From assembly GCA_902496505.1 (NCBI GenBank), contig CABVBB010000112.1:1-6940 (forward strand): a DNA stretch of 6,940 nt, read 5' to 3'. This document shows positions 1 through 5,860 of the stretch, one piece after another (position 1 is the first letter of the stretch; each line of letters begins with the position of its first letter). Source of the stretch: an uncultured Peptococcaceae bacterium (GTDB lineage: Bacteria > Bacillota > Peptococcia > Peptococcales > Peptococcaceae). Both the position numbers and the translations under genes were made by a program. The notes beneath the pieces were generated by a model, which ran no database searches, was not told where the DNA came from, and saw nothing but the letters and a program-made list of their open reading frames with translations.

Positions 1-91
1 AAATAGAGCCTACTAGTGAAAATTTATAAATTTGTAAGCATAAAGATGCAGGATTTTATGCAAGCAGGACGGGACTTTGGCGAAAACCATA

Positions 92-120
92 TTTACAGCA
101 TTTGAAATTTATTGTACAAT
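92..120 (+). promoter_or_regulatory. Probable sigma-70-type promoter of the paaK leader
   Basis: The -35 box TTTACA (92-97) and the -10 box TACAAT (115-120) are separated by exactly 17 bases, and each differs from consensus at one position. Transcription would start near 127 and leave a leader of about 220 nt before paaK. The spacer is AT-rich, unlike the coding DNA around it. The boxes are seen directly; activity is inferred. No second, closer promoter is evident between 264 and 340. Confidence 0.6.
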
Positions 121-126
121 GAATCC

Positions 127-340
127 TGTAGAACAGCAGGCGGCAGGCAACTGCCGGGAGAAAGTCGAGATAGACCAAAAAGATCAAACGCAGAACGGAA
201 GCATGGCAGCATACATGATAAAGCAGATCATCGTGGCGGCGCAGGCTCAGCCATGATTTTTTTATAGCCTCTGCAAGGGAGGCGAAAGGGACGCTTTCGT
301 GAAAATGCTTTTCTGCGGCCAAAATTATTTTGAGTGAAGG
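127..340 (+). promoter_or_regulatory. Long structured 5' leader upstream of paaK
   Basis: This stretch has no convincing gene. Four local inverted repeats can be read. The first is CGGCAG-GCAA-CTGCCG (141-156), a perfect 6-bp stem closed by a GNRA-type loop. The second is ATCA/TGGC with GCCA/TGAT (227-257), a bulged 8-bp stem followed by seven T. The third is GCCTC/GAGGC (267-283). The fourth is a 7-bp stem, 282-288 with 294-300, including one G-T pair. The third and fourth stems share bases 282-283 and cannot both form fully. The arrangement could be an attenuated leader or simply a short upstream transcript with its own terminator. It matches no riboswitch class I know. Confidence 0.4.
227..263 (+). 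terminator. Possible intrinsic terminator or attenuator in the paaK leader
   Basis: ATCA (227-230) and TGGC (234-237), separated by a 3-nt bulge, pair with GCCA (250-253) and TGAT (254-257) around a 12-nt loop. The loop itself can form a small GGC/GCC stem. The 3' arm runs directly into a T7 tract (257-263). The stem is imperfect and weaker than a typical terminator, so partial read-through into paaK is plausible. It lies between the promoter at 92-120 and the gene at 350. Confidence 0.35.
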
Positions 341-342
341 GT
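337..342 (+). promoter_or_regulatory. Ribosome binding site that favours the GTG start at 350
   Basis: The AAGGGTG-like sequence directly abuts the in-frame GTG at 341, which is too close for initiation there. It stands 9 nt before the GTG at 350 when measured from AAGG, and about 18 nt before the ATG at 359. Spacing therefore supports 350, while similarity to the usual family N-terminus (M-x-W-x-x-E) would also accept 359. Confidence 0.5.
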
Positions 343-349
343 GATTTGT

Positions 350-1657
350 GTGACGAACATGTGGCAGAAAGAGATCGAGACGATGGCGCGCAAGGATATT
401 GAGGCGCTGCAATTAGAGCGGCTGAAATGGAGCGTGCAGTACAGCTATGACCGGGTGCCCTTTTACCGCAAAAAGCTGGATGAATGCGGCATCAAGCCGG
501 AGAAAGTCAAAGTGCTCTCCGATATTCAGTACTTGCCGTTTACCACTAAAGATGACTTGAAAAATAATTACCCCTTTGGCATGTTTGCTCAGCCGCGCAA
601 AAATTTGGTGCGGGTGCATGGTTCGTCCGGCACCACAGGCAAGCCGACCATCGTGGGCTATACGCGTAATGATATGAATAACTGGACCGATCTGGTGGCG
701 CGAGTGGTCACAGCTGCTGGCGTGACCGATGAGGACGTGGCGCAGATCGCCTTCGGCTATGGACTCTTCACTGGCGCGTTCGGCCTGCATCAGGGTTTGG
801 AGCGGATCGGTGCTATGGTAGTGCCCCTTTCCAGCGGCAATACGGAGCGTCAGCTGATGCTGATGGAGGATTTCCAGACCTCCGTGCTCATCGCTACACC
901 GTCTTACGCCATTTACCTGGCGGAATTGATCGAGGAGCGGGGACTAAGGGATAAGCTCAATCTGCGCATCGGCCTCTTTGGCAGTGAAAGCTGCTCAGCC
1001 GATACCAAGGCAGCTATCGAAAAATACATGGGCCTCACGGTGACGGACAACTATGGCATGAGCGAACTCATCGGCCCGGGCGTGGCTGGCGAATGCCACC
1101 TCAGACAGGGGCTGCATCTGGCAGAGGATCATTTCCTGCCGGAGATCATCGACAGCGATACCTTACAGCCTTTGGCGCCAGGCGAGACCGGCGAATTGGT
1201 CATGACCTCGCTGACCAAAGAAGCGCTGCCTATCCTGCGCTATCGCACCAAGGACATCACCTGCCTCAATTACGAACCCTGCGAATGCGGCCGTACCCAC
1301 GTCCGGATGGACAAGATCAAAGGCCGTGCCGATGATATGGTCATCATTAAGGGCGTCAACGTCTTCCCCTCTCAGGTGGAGAGCGCCATCAGCGGCATTC
1401 CTGAGGTCGGTCCGCATTATATGCTGGTGCTGCATCGTGACGGCGTCATGGATTCTTTGGAAGTGCAGGTCGAGCTGACCAGCGCCGACGTTCTGGAAAG
1501 CTTCAGCGAGCTGAAACGGGTGGAAAAAACCATCGGCAGCCGCTTGCAGTCCGTCCTCGGTCTGCGGGCCAAGGTGAGCTTGGTCGAGCCCAAATCCTTG
1601 GAGCGCTTCCAAGGCAAAGCCAAACGCATCATCGATCTGCGTGATCAAAAGCAATAA
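350..1657 (+). CDS. paaK: Phenylacetate-CoA ligase (AMP-forming)
   Basis: This cytosolic adenylate-forming enzyme converts phenylacetate (or related aryl acetates such as indoleacetate) plus ATP and CoA to the acyl-CoA. From the GTG at 350 the protein has 435 aa, the usual length for the family. Visible motifs are the P-loop SSGTTGKPT at about 92-100, SSGNTERQLMLM after it, YGMSE at 235-239, the hinge GRADDM at 325-330 followed by KGVNVFPSQVE, and GKAKR near the C-terminus with Lys423 as the expected catalytic lysine. A Cys-rich turn (PCECGRTH) precedes the hinge, as is usual in the family. The N-terminus (WQKEIETMARKD) is typical. In anaerobes such genes often sit beside an ACT-domain protein or indolepyruvate oxidoreductase genes; here paaK stands alone between its own leader and a terminator. 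The frame is intact. The family call is firm; the exact acid used cannot be read from sequence. Confidence 0.95.
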   Translation: MTNMWQKEIETMARKDIEALQLERLKWSVQYSYDRVPFYRKKLDECGIKPEKVKVLSDIQYLPFTTKDDLKNNYPFGMFAQPRKNLVRVHGSSGTTGKPTIVGYTRNDMNNWTDLVARVVTAAGVTDEDVAQIAFGYGLFTGAFGLHQGLERIGAMVVPLSSGNTERQLMLMEDFQTSVLIATPSYAIYLAELIEERGLRDKLNLRIGLFGSESCSADTKAAIEKYMGLTVTDNYGMSELIGPGVAGECHLRQGLHLAEDHFLPEIIDSDTLQPLAPGETGELVMTSLTKEALPILRYRTKDITCLNYEPCECGRTHVRMDKIKGRADDMVIIKGVNVFPSQVESAISGIPEVGPHYMLVLHRDGVMDSLEVQVELTSADVLESFSELKRVEKTIGSRLQSVLGLRAKVSLVEPKSLERFQGKAKRIIDLRDQKQ

Positions 1658-1658
1658 G

Positions 1659-1697
1659 TCCGCTGTACGGTTAATTTGGCGGATTATCCGTTTTTTT
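1659..1697 (+). terminator. Probable paaK terminator
   Basis: Immediately after the paaK stop, TCCGC (1659-1663) can pair with GCGGA (1679-1683). Alternatively, CGGA (1680-1683) pairs with TCCG (1687-1690) as a short tight hairpin that leads straight into seven T (1691-1697). The short hairpin plus T-run has the layout of an intrinsic terminator, but with only 4-5 bp it is weak. The stronger hairpins at 1847-1945 may back it up. Confidence 0.5.
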
Positions 1698-1746
1698 GAT
1701 AATGGATTACTAAGAAAAGCGAATAGTGTCGTCTGTGAGAATGCGG

Positions 1747-1752
1747 TATAAT
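1747..1752 (+). promoter_or_regulatory. Isolated consensus -10 box without a clear -35
   Basis: TATAAT matches the -10 consensus perfectly in the intergenic region after paaK. At a spacing of 15-18 bases upstream no good -35 box is seen (TAGTGT or GTGTCG are the nearest), and there is no TG extension. Downstream, no open frame of more than 18 codons follows before the hairpin chain. If it is active, it would make a short non-coding transcript of about 110-190 nt ending at one of the terminators at 1847-1945. Confidence 0.25.
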
Positions 1753-1816
1753 GAATGCACAAGCGGGAGAGATCAACTTAATCAGACATCAAACACAACC
1801 ATTATGATTAGGCAGA

Positions 1817-1842
1817 CCGGCTGACTTCCTGCCGTCAGCCGG
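1817..1842. repeat. Perfect 9-bp inverted repeat
   Basis: CCGGCTGAC (1817-1825) and GTCAGCCGG (1834-1842) form a perfect stem around an 8-nt loop. No T-run follows on the plus strand, and on the minus strand the T-run lies upstream, so this hairpin alone is not an intrinsic terminator. A competing pairing, GGCAG (1811-1815) with CTGCC (1829-1833), uses its loop. It may be the body of a small RNA or a structural partner of the following terminators. Confidence 0.6.
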
Positions 1843-1846
1843 GACT

Positions 1847-1868
1847 AAAAAAAGCTCCTGCTTTTTTT
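1847..1868. terminator. Short bidirectional terminator-like palindrome
   Basis: AAAAAAAGC (1847-1855), the loop TCCT, and GCTTTTTTT (1860-1868) make a perfect 9-bp inverted repeat with a T7 run in both directions. Only two of the nine pairs are G-C, so the stem by itself is weak. It sits in the convergent gap and could act as a spare stop for either strand. Confidence 0.4.
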
Positions 1869-1878
1869 CTTGCCTACA

Positions 1879-1894
1879 GGCAGCAAAAGCTGCC
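1879..1894. repeat. Small perfect hairpin GGCAGC-AAAA-GCTGCC
   Basis: A 6-bp perfect stem with an AAAA loop lies between the two T-run palindromes. Flanking CTTG (1869-1872) and CAAG (1895-1898) could extend it across an internal bulge. There is no adjacent T-run, so it is not called a terminator. Confidence 0.45.
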
Positions 1895-1905
1895 CAAGCA
1901 TACAG

Positions 1906-1945
1906 AAAAAGCCGTTTCCATCAATGCGATGGAAGCGGCTTTTTT
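1906..1945 (-). terminator. Strong terminator of the exported two-gene unit (bidirectional)
   Basis: AAAAAGCCG (1906-1914) plus TTCCATC (1916-1922) pair with GATGGAA (1928-1934) plus CGGCTTTTT (1936-1944), with one T-G pair between the blocks and a 5-nt loop. On the minus strand this is a long stem followed by a U-run, starting 11 nt after the stop codon of the gene ending at 1957. The T-run at 1940-1945 lets it also stop plus-strand transcripts arriving from paaK. Confidence 0.85.
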
Positions 1946-1956
1946 GGTGTGTCGAT

Positions 1957-3345
1957 TTATCGGAGCGGCACGAGATAGCTGCGGCCGTCCTTGGTGATGT
2001 AAAACAAACGGTCGTGGTCGATCTGCGGCCGCTGGGCCATGTCAGCAGAGCGGAAGACCTCCTGCCCGTTTTGGTCGAGGACCAAAAGGCGGGTATCGTC
2101 AGCGGCGGTCTCTCCAAAACCGGCGATGATATAGCCCTGGTCGTTATAGAGATAGATCAATCGGCCGTTGGGCTCGATGGGTTCGCTCTGCCCCAAGCGG
2201 TAAAGCCGGCGGCTGTTGGCGATGCCTTTGGCGTAGTATACCGTATCGCTGGAAAAGGCATACAGCTGATCGGAGACGTCGAACGAGATGATGCGCTCGA
2301 TATCTTTGGCCGTAGGATGACGCTTGCTGATATCCAGCCGATACAGCGCATAGTCGCCGGTCTGTCCGTTGGCATATCGGGTGCTGCCGACAAAATAGAG
2401 GATGTGCTCGGGATCTTCAGCCAATCGATCCGAGGAGAGGCGTTCGATATTGAGCGTCGGGTCGTTGATCTGTCGTGTTTGATCGGTGGTCAGATCAGTT
2501 TCGTACAAATTGTAAGCTTCTTCGGAGGAAGTTTCCTTACCGGCGGCGTATACCCTCTGCTTATACAGCGCAGGTGCACTGCCATAGAGAATGTCCCGAC
2601 GGCCGATGCCATGACTGACGGACTCACCGTCAGGGGTCTTGTACAGATTGCCTGGAGAGCAGTACATCCCTATGTAGGTGCTGATGGCAAAGCCGTCGCC
2701 GTGTACAATATGAGTATAGAGATTTTCGTCGATCGACTGGCTTGCGCCGTCCGCTGCAAACAGCCACGCTTCATCATGGCCCATAGCAGCGCCGCCTTGT
2801 CGGAAACGCAGGATCATTTTGCCGTCTTGTTCCCCCATAGACGCCATCACGTGATAACCTTCTGGACTGTAACTCCATACAGGCAGCTGGAAAACGGGAC
2901 GGGCTGTCTGGGGATCGTGGATGGTCGTCTGGTAGATCACTCCGTCAGCGCCTTGGTAATAAAGGTAGTAGCCGACCAGCCGCGCCACATAGTTATAGTT
3001 GCCTTGTTCGCCGTGGGAATCCCAGTTGGGGACGACGGGAAGGCCGAGTTCTTGAGGGGCTGCGGTTTGGCTGACCAGCATGAGGCCGCGCAGCCAGCCA
3101 TAATGCTCGACACTGTAGAGCCAAGCGGCAGAGAGCGGGGTCACGCTGTGGAAGGCCACCAGTCCAGCGGCAGCACTGTGATCTAAGAGAGCGGAAGCCG
3201 CCCAATAGACATCAGGATCGGTCTGAGAAGCGGCTGCTTCCGTTTGATCAGCTGCCTGAACAGGCGGCACTACCCAGCCCAGCAGGCACAGTCCTGTCAA
3301 AAGTGCACAGGTCAAACGAACAAAAAATGGACGAATAAGTGACAT
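1957..3345 (-). CDS. Secreted protein of unknown function, possibly beta-propeller
   Basis: The product of 462 aa has a clear export signal. Basic residues near the N-terminus (Arg5, Arg10) are followed by a hydrophobic core at 11-26 and a cleavage site after VQA at residue 31, giving a mature protein that starts ADQTEAAAS. No lipobox cysteine and no anchor are seen, so it should be released or held by a partner. The mature part is rich in Tyr and repeats short strands of the type LYxLDL, ILYFVGS, VYYAKG and RLFYITKDG, spaced roughly 40-60 residues apart. This resembles the blades of DUF5050-like or other beta-propeller proteins. No catalytic motif is recognised. AAGGAGGG (3352-3359) lies 6 nt before the ATG. 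The lipoprotein gene ends 25 nt upstream, which suggests co-transcription, and a strong terminator follows. The long frame on the opposite strand is a shadow. The name of the family is uncertain. Confidence 0.85.
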   Translation of the reverse strand: MSLIRPFFVRLTCALLTGLCLLGWVVPPVQAADQTEAAASQTDPDVYWAASALLDHSAAAGLVAFHSVTPLSAAWLYSVEHYGWLRGLMLVSQTAAPQELGLPVVPNWDSHGEQGNYNYVARLVGYYLYYQGADGVIYQTTIHDPQTARPVFQLPVWSYSPEGYHVMASMGEQDGKMILRFRQGGAAMGHDEAWLFAADGASQSIDENLYTHIVHGDGFAISTYIGMYCSPGNLYKTPDGESVSHGIGRRDILYGSAPALYKQRVYAAGKETSSEEAYNLYETDLTTDQTRQINDPTLNIERLSSDRLAEDPEHILYFVGSTRYANGQTGDYALYRLDISKRHPTAKDIERIISFDVSDQLYAFSSDTVYYAKGIANSRRLYRLGQSEPIEPNGRLIYLYNDQGYIIAGFGETAADDTRLLVLDQNGQEVFRSADMAQRPQIDHDRLFYITKDGRSYLVPLR

Positions 3346-3370
3346 GCCAGTCCCTCCTTGCAGGTGGATG

Positions 3371-4798
3371 CTACTGGATAGTGAGTGTGATGGTCTCAGG
3401 CGGCGTCTGGTAGTCGACAGCCAGTCTTAAGCCGGCTAGGCTGCGTACGGGGACAAAGGGATCCTCTCTGTCCATGACCACGTTGAGCGCAGGAACTGTG
3501 GTGAGCGTCACGCTCTGGCCGCCATAGGTGATGAGAGCCTCATCACCGGAGAGGGTGACAGTGGTGCCGGGCAGGATGCGGGGCAGATCCAGCGCGTCGA
3601 TATAATAGCGGCCGTCGATCAGGTGCATACTGGCGTAATTCAGATTGCCAGAGGGCTGACCGCAGAAGGTCTGCATGAGGAAGGCGGTAGCGTAGCCTTC
3701 AGTATCAGGCTCCAGTTTTAGGCCGGTGGTCAAGGTGTAGCGAGCGTTGATGGCCTTGAGCCCGGCGTCAAAATCATTGCCGTTTATGGCGTTGAAAGCC
3801 ACTGTGCCTTGGATCGCGGTCTCCTTAAGCGTGGTCGTGCTGGCTAAAGAAAGTCCCCACTGGTCAAGGTGCAGTGTGCTGTTTCCGGTAAAGGTACGGC
3901 TGCCTTGGCTGCCGCTCATCTGAAGGGTGGCGTCAAAGCTGTCCTTGGCGTCAAAGGGTGGTTTCGTCCAGGCGGCTTTGCGTTTTTCCCAACGGTCGAT
4001 ACGATTTTGCAGAGACTGCTGCCATTCATCCAGCGTGACCTCGGGCCAGCCGCTTTTTATACCATTGGCCGAAAGCATGGCTTCCTTAAAGGCGGTGACC
4101 TTTTGAGACAGCGCGTAGCCAGCATCTGGGTGTGTCTGGAGATAGGTCAGCCAGCTGTCAGTGAGTGCCAGCCAGTCGCTGCCCGAGGCTTGGAGGCGGC
4201 AGCCGCCGTCGATGGCAGTGACGAGTCCCGTGTCATAGTCCGCCAGATCAGGCAGCAGCGATTCCACAAGCGCTGCATAGTCGCGGGCCTCAGGCAGCGC
4301 TACAGGTGCAAAATGGAAATTGAGCACCCAGTCGTCCTCCCCCATGCGCACAAAGGGATGGGCGGCGATGTAAGCATCCATTTCAGCGATATATTCTGGC
4401 GAAAACGGTGTAGAAGAATAGGTCTTGACCAGCCGCCAGATGCCCTCCGTAGAGACGTAGGTCACCGTGCCGTCGCTGGCTGCGCGGCATACGGGGAGGT
4501 ACGCGCCAGTTTCCTCCAGCCGGTAGGAAAGCTCCAAATCGTACAGATCCCGTGATGTATCCAAAATGCCGGTCACGCGCAGATCCAAGTGGCTGGGCAG
4601 TGTCAGTCCGAGCGCTTGGCTGAGTGTATCGTTGGTGAGATCGATATGCACCTCCTGAGCGACAGCGATCCCCTCCAGCTGCGCGGCTTGCTTGGCCAGC
4701 GAGACCAGATCAAGCTCTGCCTGCGAGCAGCCAGTCAAGGAAAAGGTGAGCACGAGGAGTGTCAGGATGGCTGTTGCTTTTTTGATCGATGTTTTCAT
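3371..4798 (-). CDS. Lipoprotein with C-terminal stalk (copper amine oxidase N-like) domain
   Basis: From the ATG at 4798 the product has 475 aa and starts with a lipoprotein signal: MKTSIKK, a hydrophobic core at 8-20, and the lipobox LTGC with Cys24 as the lipidated residue. AAGGGGG (4806-4812) lies 7 nt before this ATG, which is why the longer frame from 4852 is not used. The middle (about 60-380) alternates strand-rich stretches with an acidic, Trp-rich helical part and is not recognised; it may bind a polymer or protein at the surface. The last 90 residues (DGRYYIDALDLPRIL, then DPFVPVRSLAGLRLAVDYQ ... ITLTIQ) match the pattern of the copper amine oxidase N-terminal-like stalk domain, which in Firmicutes is a non-enzymatic surface module. 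It is the first gene of a unit with the secreted protein 25 nt downstream. A role in the cell envelope is inferred only from location and domain. Confidence 0.85.
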   Translation of the reverse strand: MKTSIKKATAILTLLVLTFSLTGCSQAELDLVSLAKQAAQLEGIAVAQEVHIDLTNDTLSQALGLTLPSHLDLRVTGILDTSRDLYDLELSYRLEETGAYLPVCRAASDGTVTYVSTEGIWRLVKTYSSTPFSPEYIAEMDAYIAAHPFVRMGEDDWVLNFHFAPVALPEARDYAALVESLLPDLADYDTGLVTAIDGGCRLQASGSDWLALTDSWLTYLQTHPDAGYALSQKVTAFKEAMLSANGIKSGWPEVTLDEWQQSLQNRIDRWEKRKAAWTKPPFDAKDSFDATLQMSGSQGSRTFTGNSTLHLDQWGLSLASTTTLKETAIQGTVAFNAINGNDFDAGLKAINARYTLTTGLKLEPDTEGYATAFLMQTFCGQPSGNLNYASMHLIDGRYYIDALDLPRILPGTTVTLSGDEALITYGGQSVTLTTVPALNVVMDREDPFVPVRSLAGLRLAVDYQTPPETITLTIQ

Positions 4799-4898
4799 GA
4801 TTTTTCCCCCTTCGGTCATAAATGCCCCAATAGTTACCTTACAACAATTCAACTTTTAAAGCCCATTTCCTGCTCAAAGCGGCAGACACGAAAAAAAT

Positions 4899-4928
4899 CT
4901 GACAGTGTGCGGCAGGATATGCTACAAT
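4899..4928 (+). promoter_or_regulatory. Promoter of the radical SAM / membrane enzyme operon
   Basis: CTGACA (4899-4904) and TACAAT (4923-4928) are 18 bases apart, and TGC directly before the -10 gives an extended -10. The start of transcription would be near 4935, leaving a leader of about 35 nt. The -10 overlaps the upstream in-frame ATG at 4927, which rules that codon out as the translation start if this promoter is used. Confidence 0.7.
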
Positions 4929-4953
4929 GGGACAAATACCGTCAATCAAAAAA

Positions 4954-4960
4954 AGAGGAG
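4954..4960 (+). promoter_or_regulatory. Ribosome binding site fixing the start at 4969
   Basis: AGAGGAG lies 8 nt before the ATG at 4969. This, with the promoter overlap of the earlier ATG at 4927, selects the shorter protein beginning MKIQSLS. Confidence 0.75.
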
Positions 4961-4968
4961 CTGAACGT

Positions 4969-5844
4969 ATGAAGATCCAGAGTTTATCCGTTGTGGTGCC
5001 GCCCGTAGGCGGGGGAAAATGTATCAATGACTGCCGCTTCTGTGTCGCCAAGATGAAGCCGGCTCAATTTGTCAACCAGATCGAGGGCAATCTGCGCTTT
5101 TACGATCTCTACCGCAGGCAGTATATCGAGCGGCTGGCCTTTGCCCGCGACAATGGCTGCAATACAGTGATGCTTACCGGCGATTGTGAGCCGCAGCAGA
5201 ACCGGGGCTTTCTGATCAAATTCAGTGAGTTCAACGCGGCCTTGGAGCATCCCTTCCGCAATATCGAGATGCAGACCACCGGCGTTTCGCTGGATGAAGG
5301 CTATCTGCGCTTTTTGCGCAACACGGTGGGCGTGAGCACGGTGAGCGTCAGTGTCAGCGATTTGTTCGACGAGGCCAATAATCGGGCCATCATCGGCGCC
5401 AAGAGCGCGCTCAATGTGGAGGCGCTCTGTCAGGAGCTGCGCCGCTATGATTTCAATATCCGCTTGTCCCTCAATCTGAGCGACAGCTTTTCCCGCCACA
5501 GCGTCGCGGCCATCTTTGACCGCTGTCGGGCCTTATCGGCCGATCAGGTCACTTTCCGTGTGCTCTATTCGTCCCACACCGGCAGTGAGCAGGATCAGTG
5601 GATCGAAGCGCACCGCGCGCCGGAGGAATTCATCGCGGCTATCGAAGCGTATATCGAGGGCTGCGGCCGGCCTTTTCATCAGCTGGAGTACGGCGCGCTG
5701 CAATACGACGTGCAGGGCATGTCCGTCGTGGTGGATAAGGACTGCATGAGCAAGGAGATCACAGGCGATTACAAATACCTCATCCTCCAGCCCAACTGCA
5801 AACTCTATTCGCAGTGGGATATGCCCGCCAGTTTGATCTTTTGA
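4969..5844 (+). CDS. Uncharacterised radical SAM enzyme
   Basis: The 291-aa product begins with strand MKIQSLSVVVPP, then Cys18-X3-Cys22-X2-Cys25 (CINDCRFC), the canonical ligand set for the [4Fe-4S] cluster that cleaves S-adenosylmethionine. TGDCEP (70-75) follows at the place of the usual GGEP-type SAM-binding motif, with a cysteine (Cys73) where glycine is common. Later strand motifs (MQTTGVSLD, VSVSVSD, LSLNLSD, VTFRVLY) fit a partial TIM barrel. The C-terminal part has Cys232, Cys259 (DKDCMS) and Cys277 (QPNCKLY), too few and too spread out to claim a second cluster. There is no signal peptide, so it is cytosolic. The protein resembles a family of anaerobic Firmicutes for which I know no assigned reaction, so I give no substrate. 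A membrane spermidine-synthase-like gene starts 16 nt downstream and the two are almost certainly one transcript. The length is that of a minimal radical SAM protein without SPASM extensions. Confidence 0.88.
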   Translation: MKIQSLSVVVPPVGGGKCINDCRFCVAKMKPAQFVNQIEGNLRFYDLYRRQYIERLAFARDNGCNTVMLTGDCEPQQNRGFLIKFSEFNAALEHPFRNIEMQTTGVSLDEGYLRFLRNTVGVSTVSVSVSDLFDEANNRAIIGAKSALNVEALCQELRRYDFNIRLSLNLSDSFSRHSVAAIFDRCRALSADQVTFRVLYSSHTGSEQDQWIEAHRAPEEFIAAIEAYIEGCGRPFHQLEYGALQYDVQGMSVVVDKDCMSKEITGDYKYLILQPNCKLYSQWDMPASLIF

Positions 5845-5860
5845 AAGGAGGCGCGTCGTG

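Larger units (their letters stand above)
4799..4968. other. Divergent intergenic region
   Basis: These 170 bases separate the leftward lipoprotein gene from the rightward radical SAM gene. The plus-strand promoter is clear. For the minus strand only weak candidates are seen, such as TTGACG (complement of 4940-4945) with poor -10 boxes that would overlap the plus-strand promoter. No RNA gene or small protein is supported here. Confidence 0.5.

Noticed and set aside
119..256. 45-codon open frame starting at the ATG that overlaps the -10 box
   Set aside because: Its start codon lies inside the promoter and it has no ribosome site. The Gln/Ala-rich peptide shows no family features and it ends within the terminator-like hairpin.
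1761..1775. AAGCGGGAGAGATC, similar to the first bases of glycine riboswitch aptamers
   Set aside because: The following conserved CCGAAGGGGCAA-type core and the closing stem are absent and no glycine-related gene follows. It is a chance match or at most a remnant.
1870..3186. Open frame of 438 codons on the plus strand opposite the secreted-protein gene
   Set aside because: It has no ribosome site or recognisable domain. The minus-strand frame has a signal peptide, AAGGAGGG and a terminator. Long antisense frames are expected opposite GC-rich coding DNA.
4799..4852. Longer N-terminus of the lipoprotein (18 extra residues)
   Set aside because: The extension would bury the signal peptide behind a polar segment; AAGGGGG is correctly spaced for the ATG at 4798 only.
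4927..4968. Upstream in-frame ATG adding 14 residues to the radical SAM protein
   Set aside because: It overlaps the -10 box and lacks a ribosome site; AGAGGAG at 4954-4960 points to the ATG at 4969, where the family-like N-terminal strand begins.
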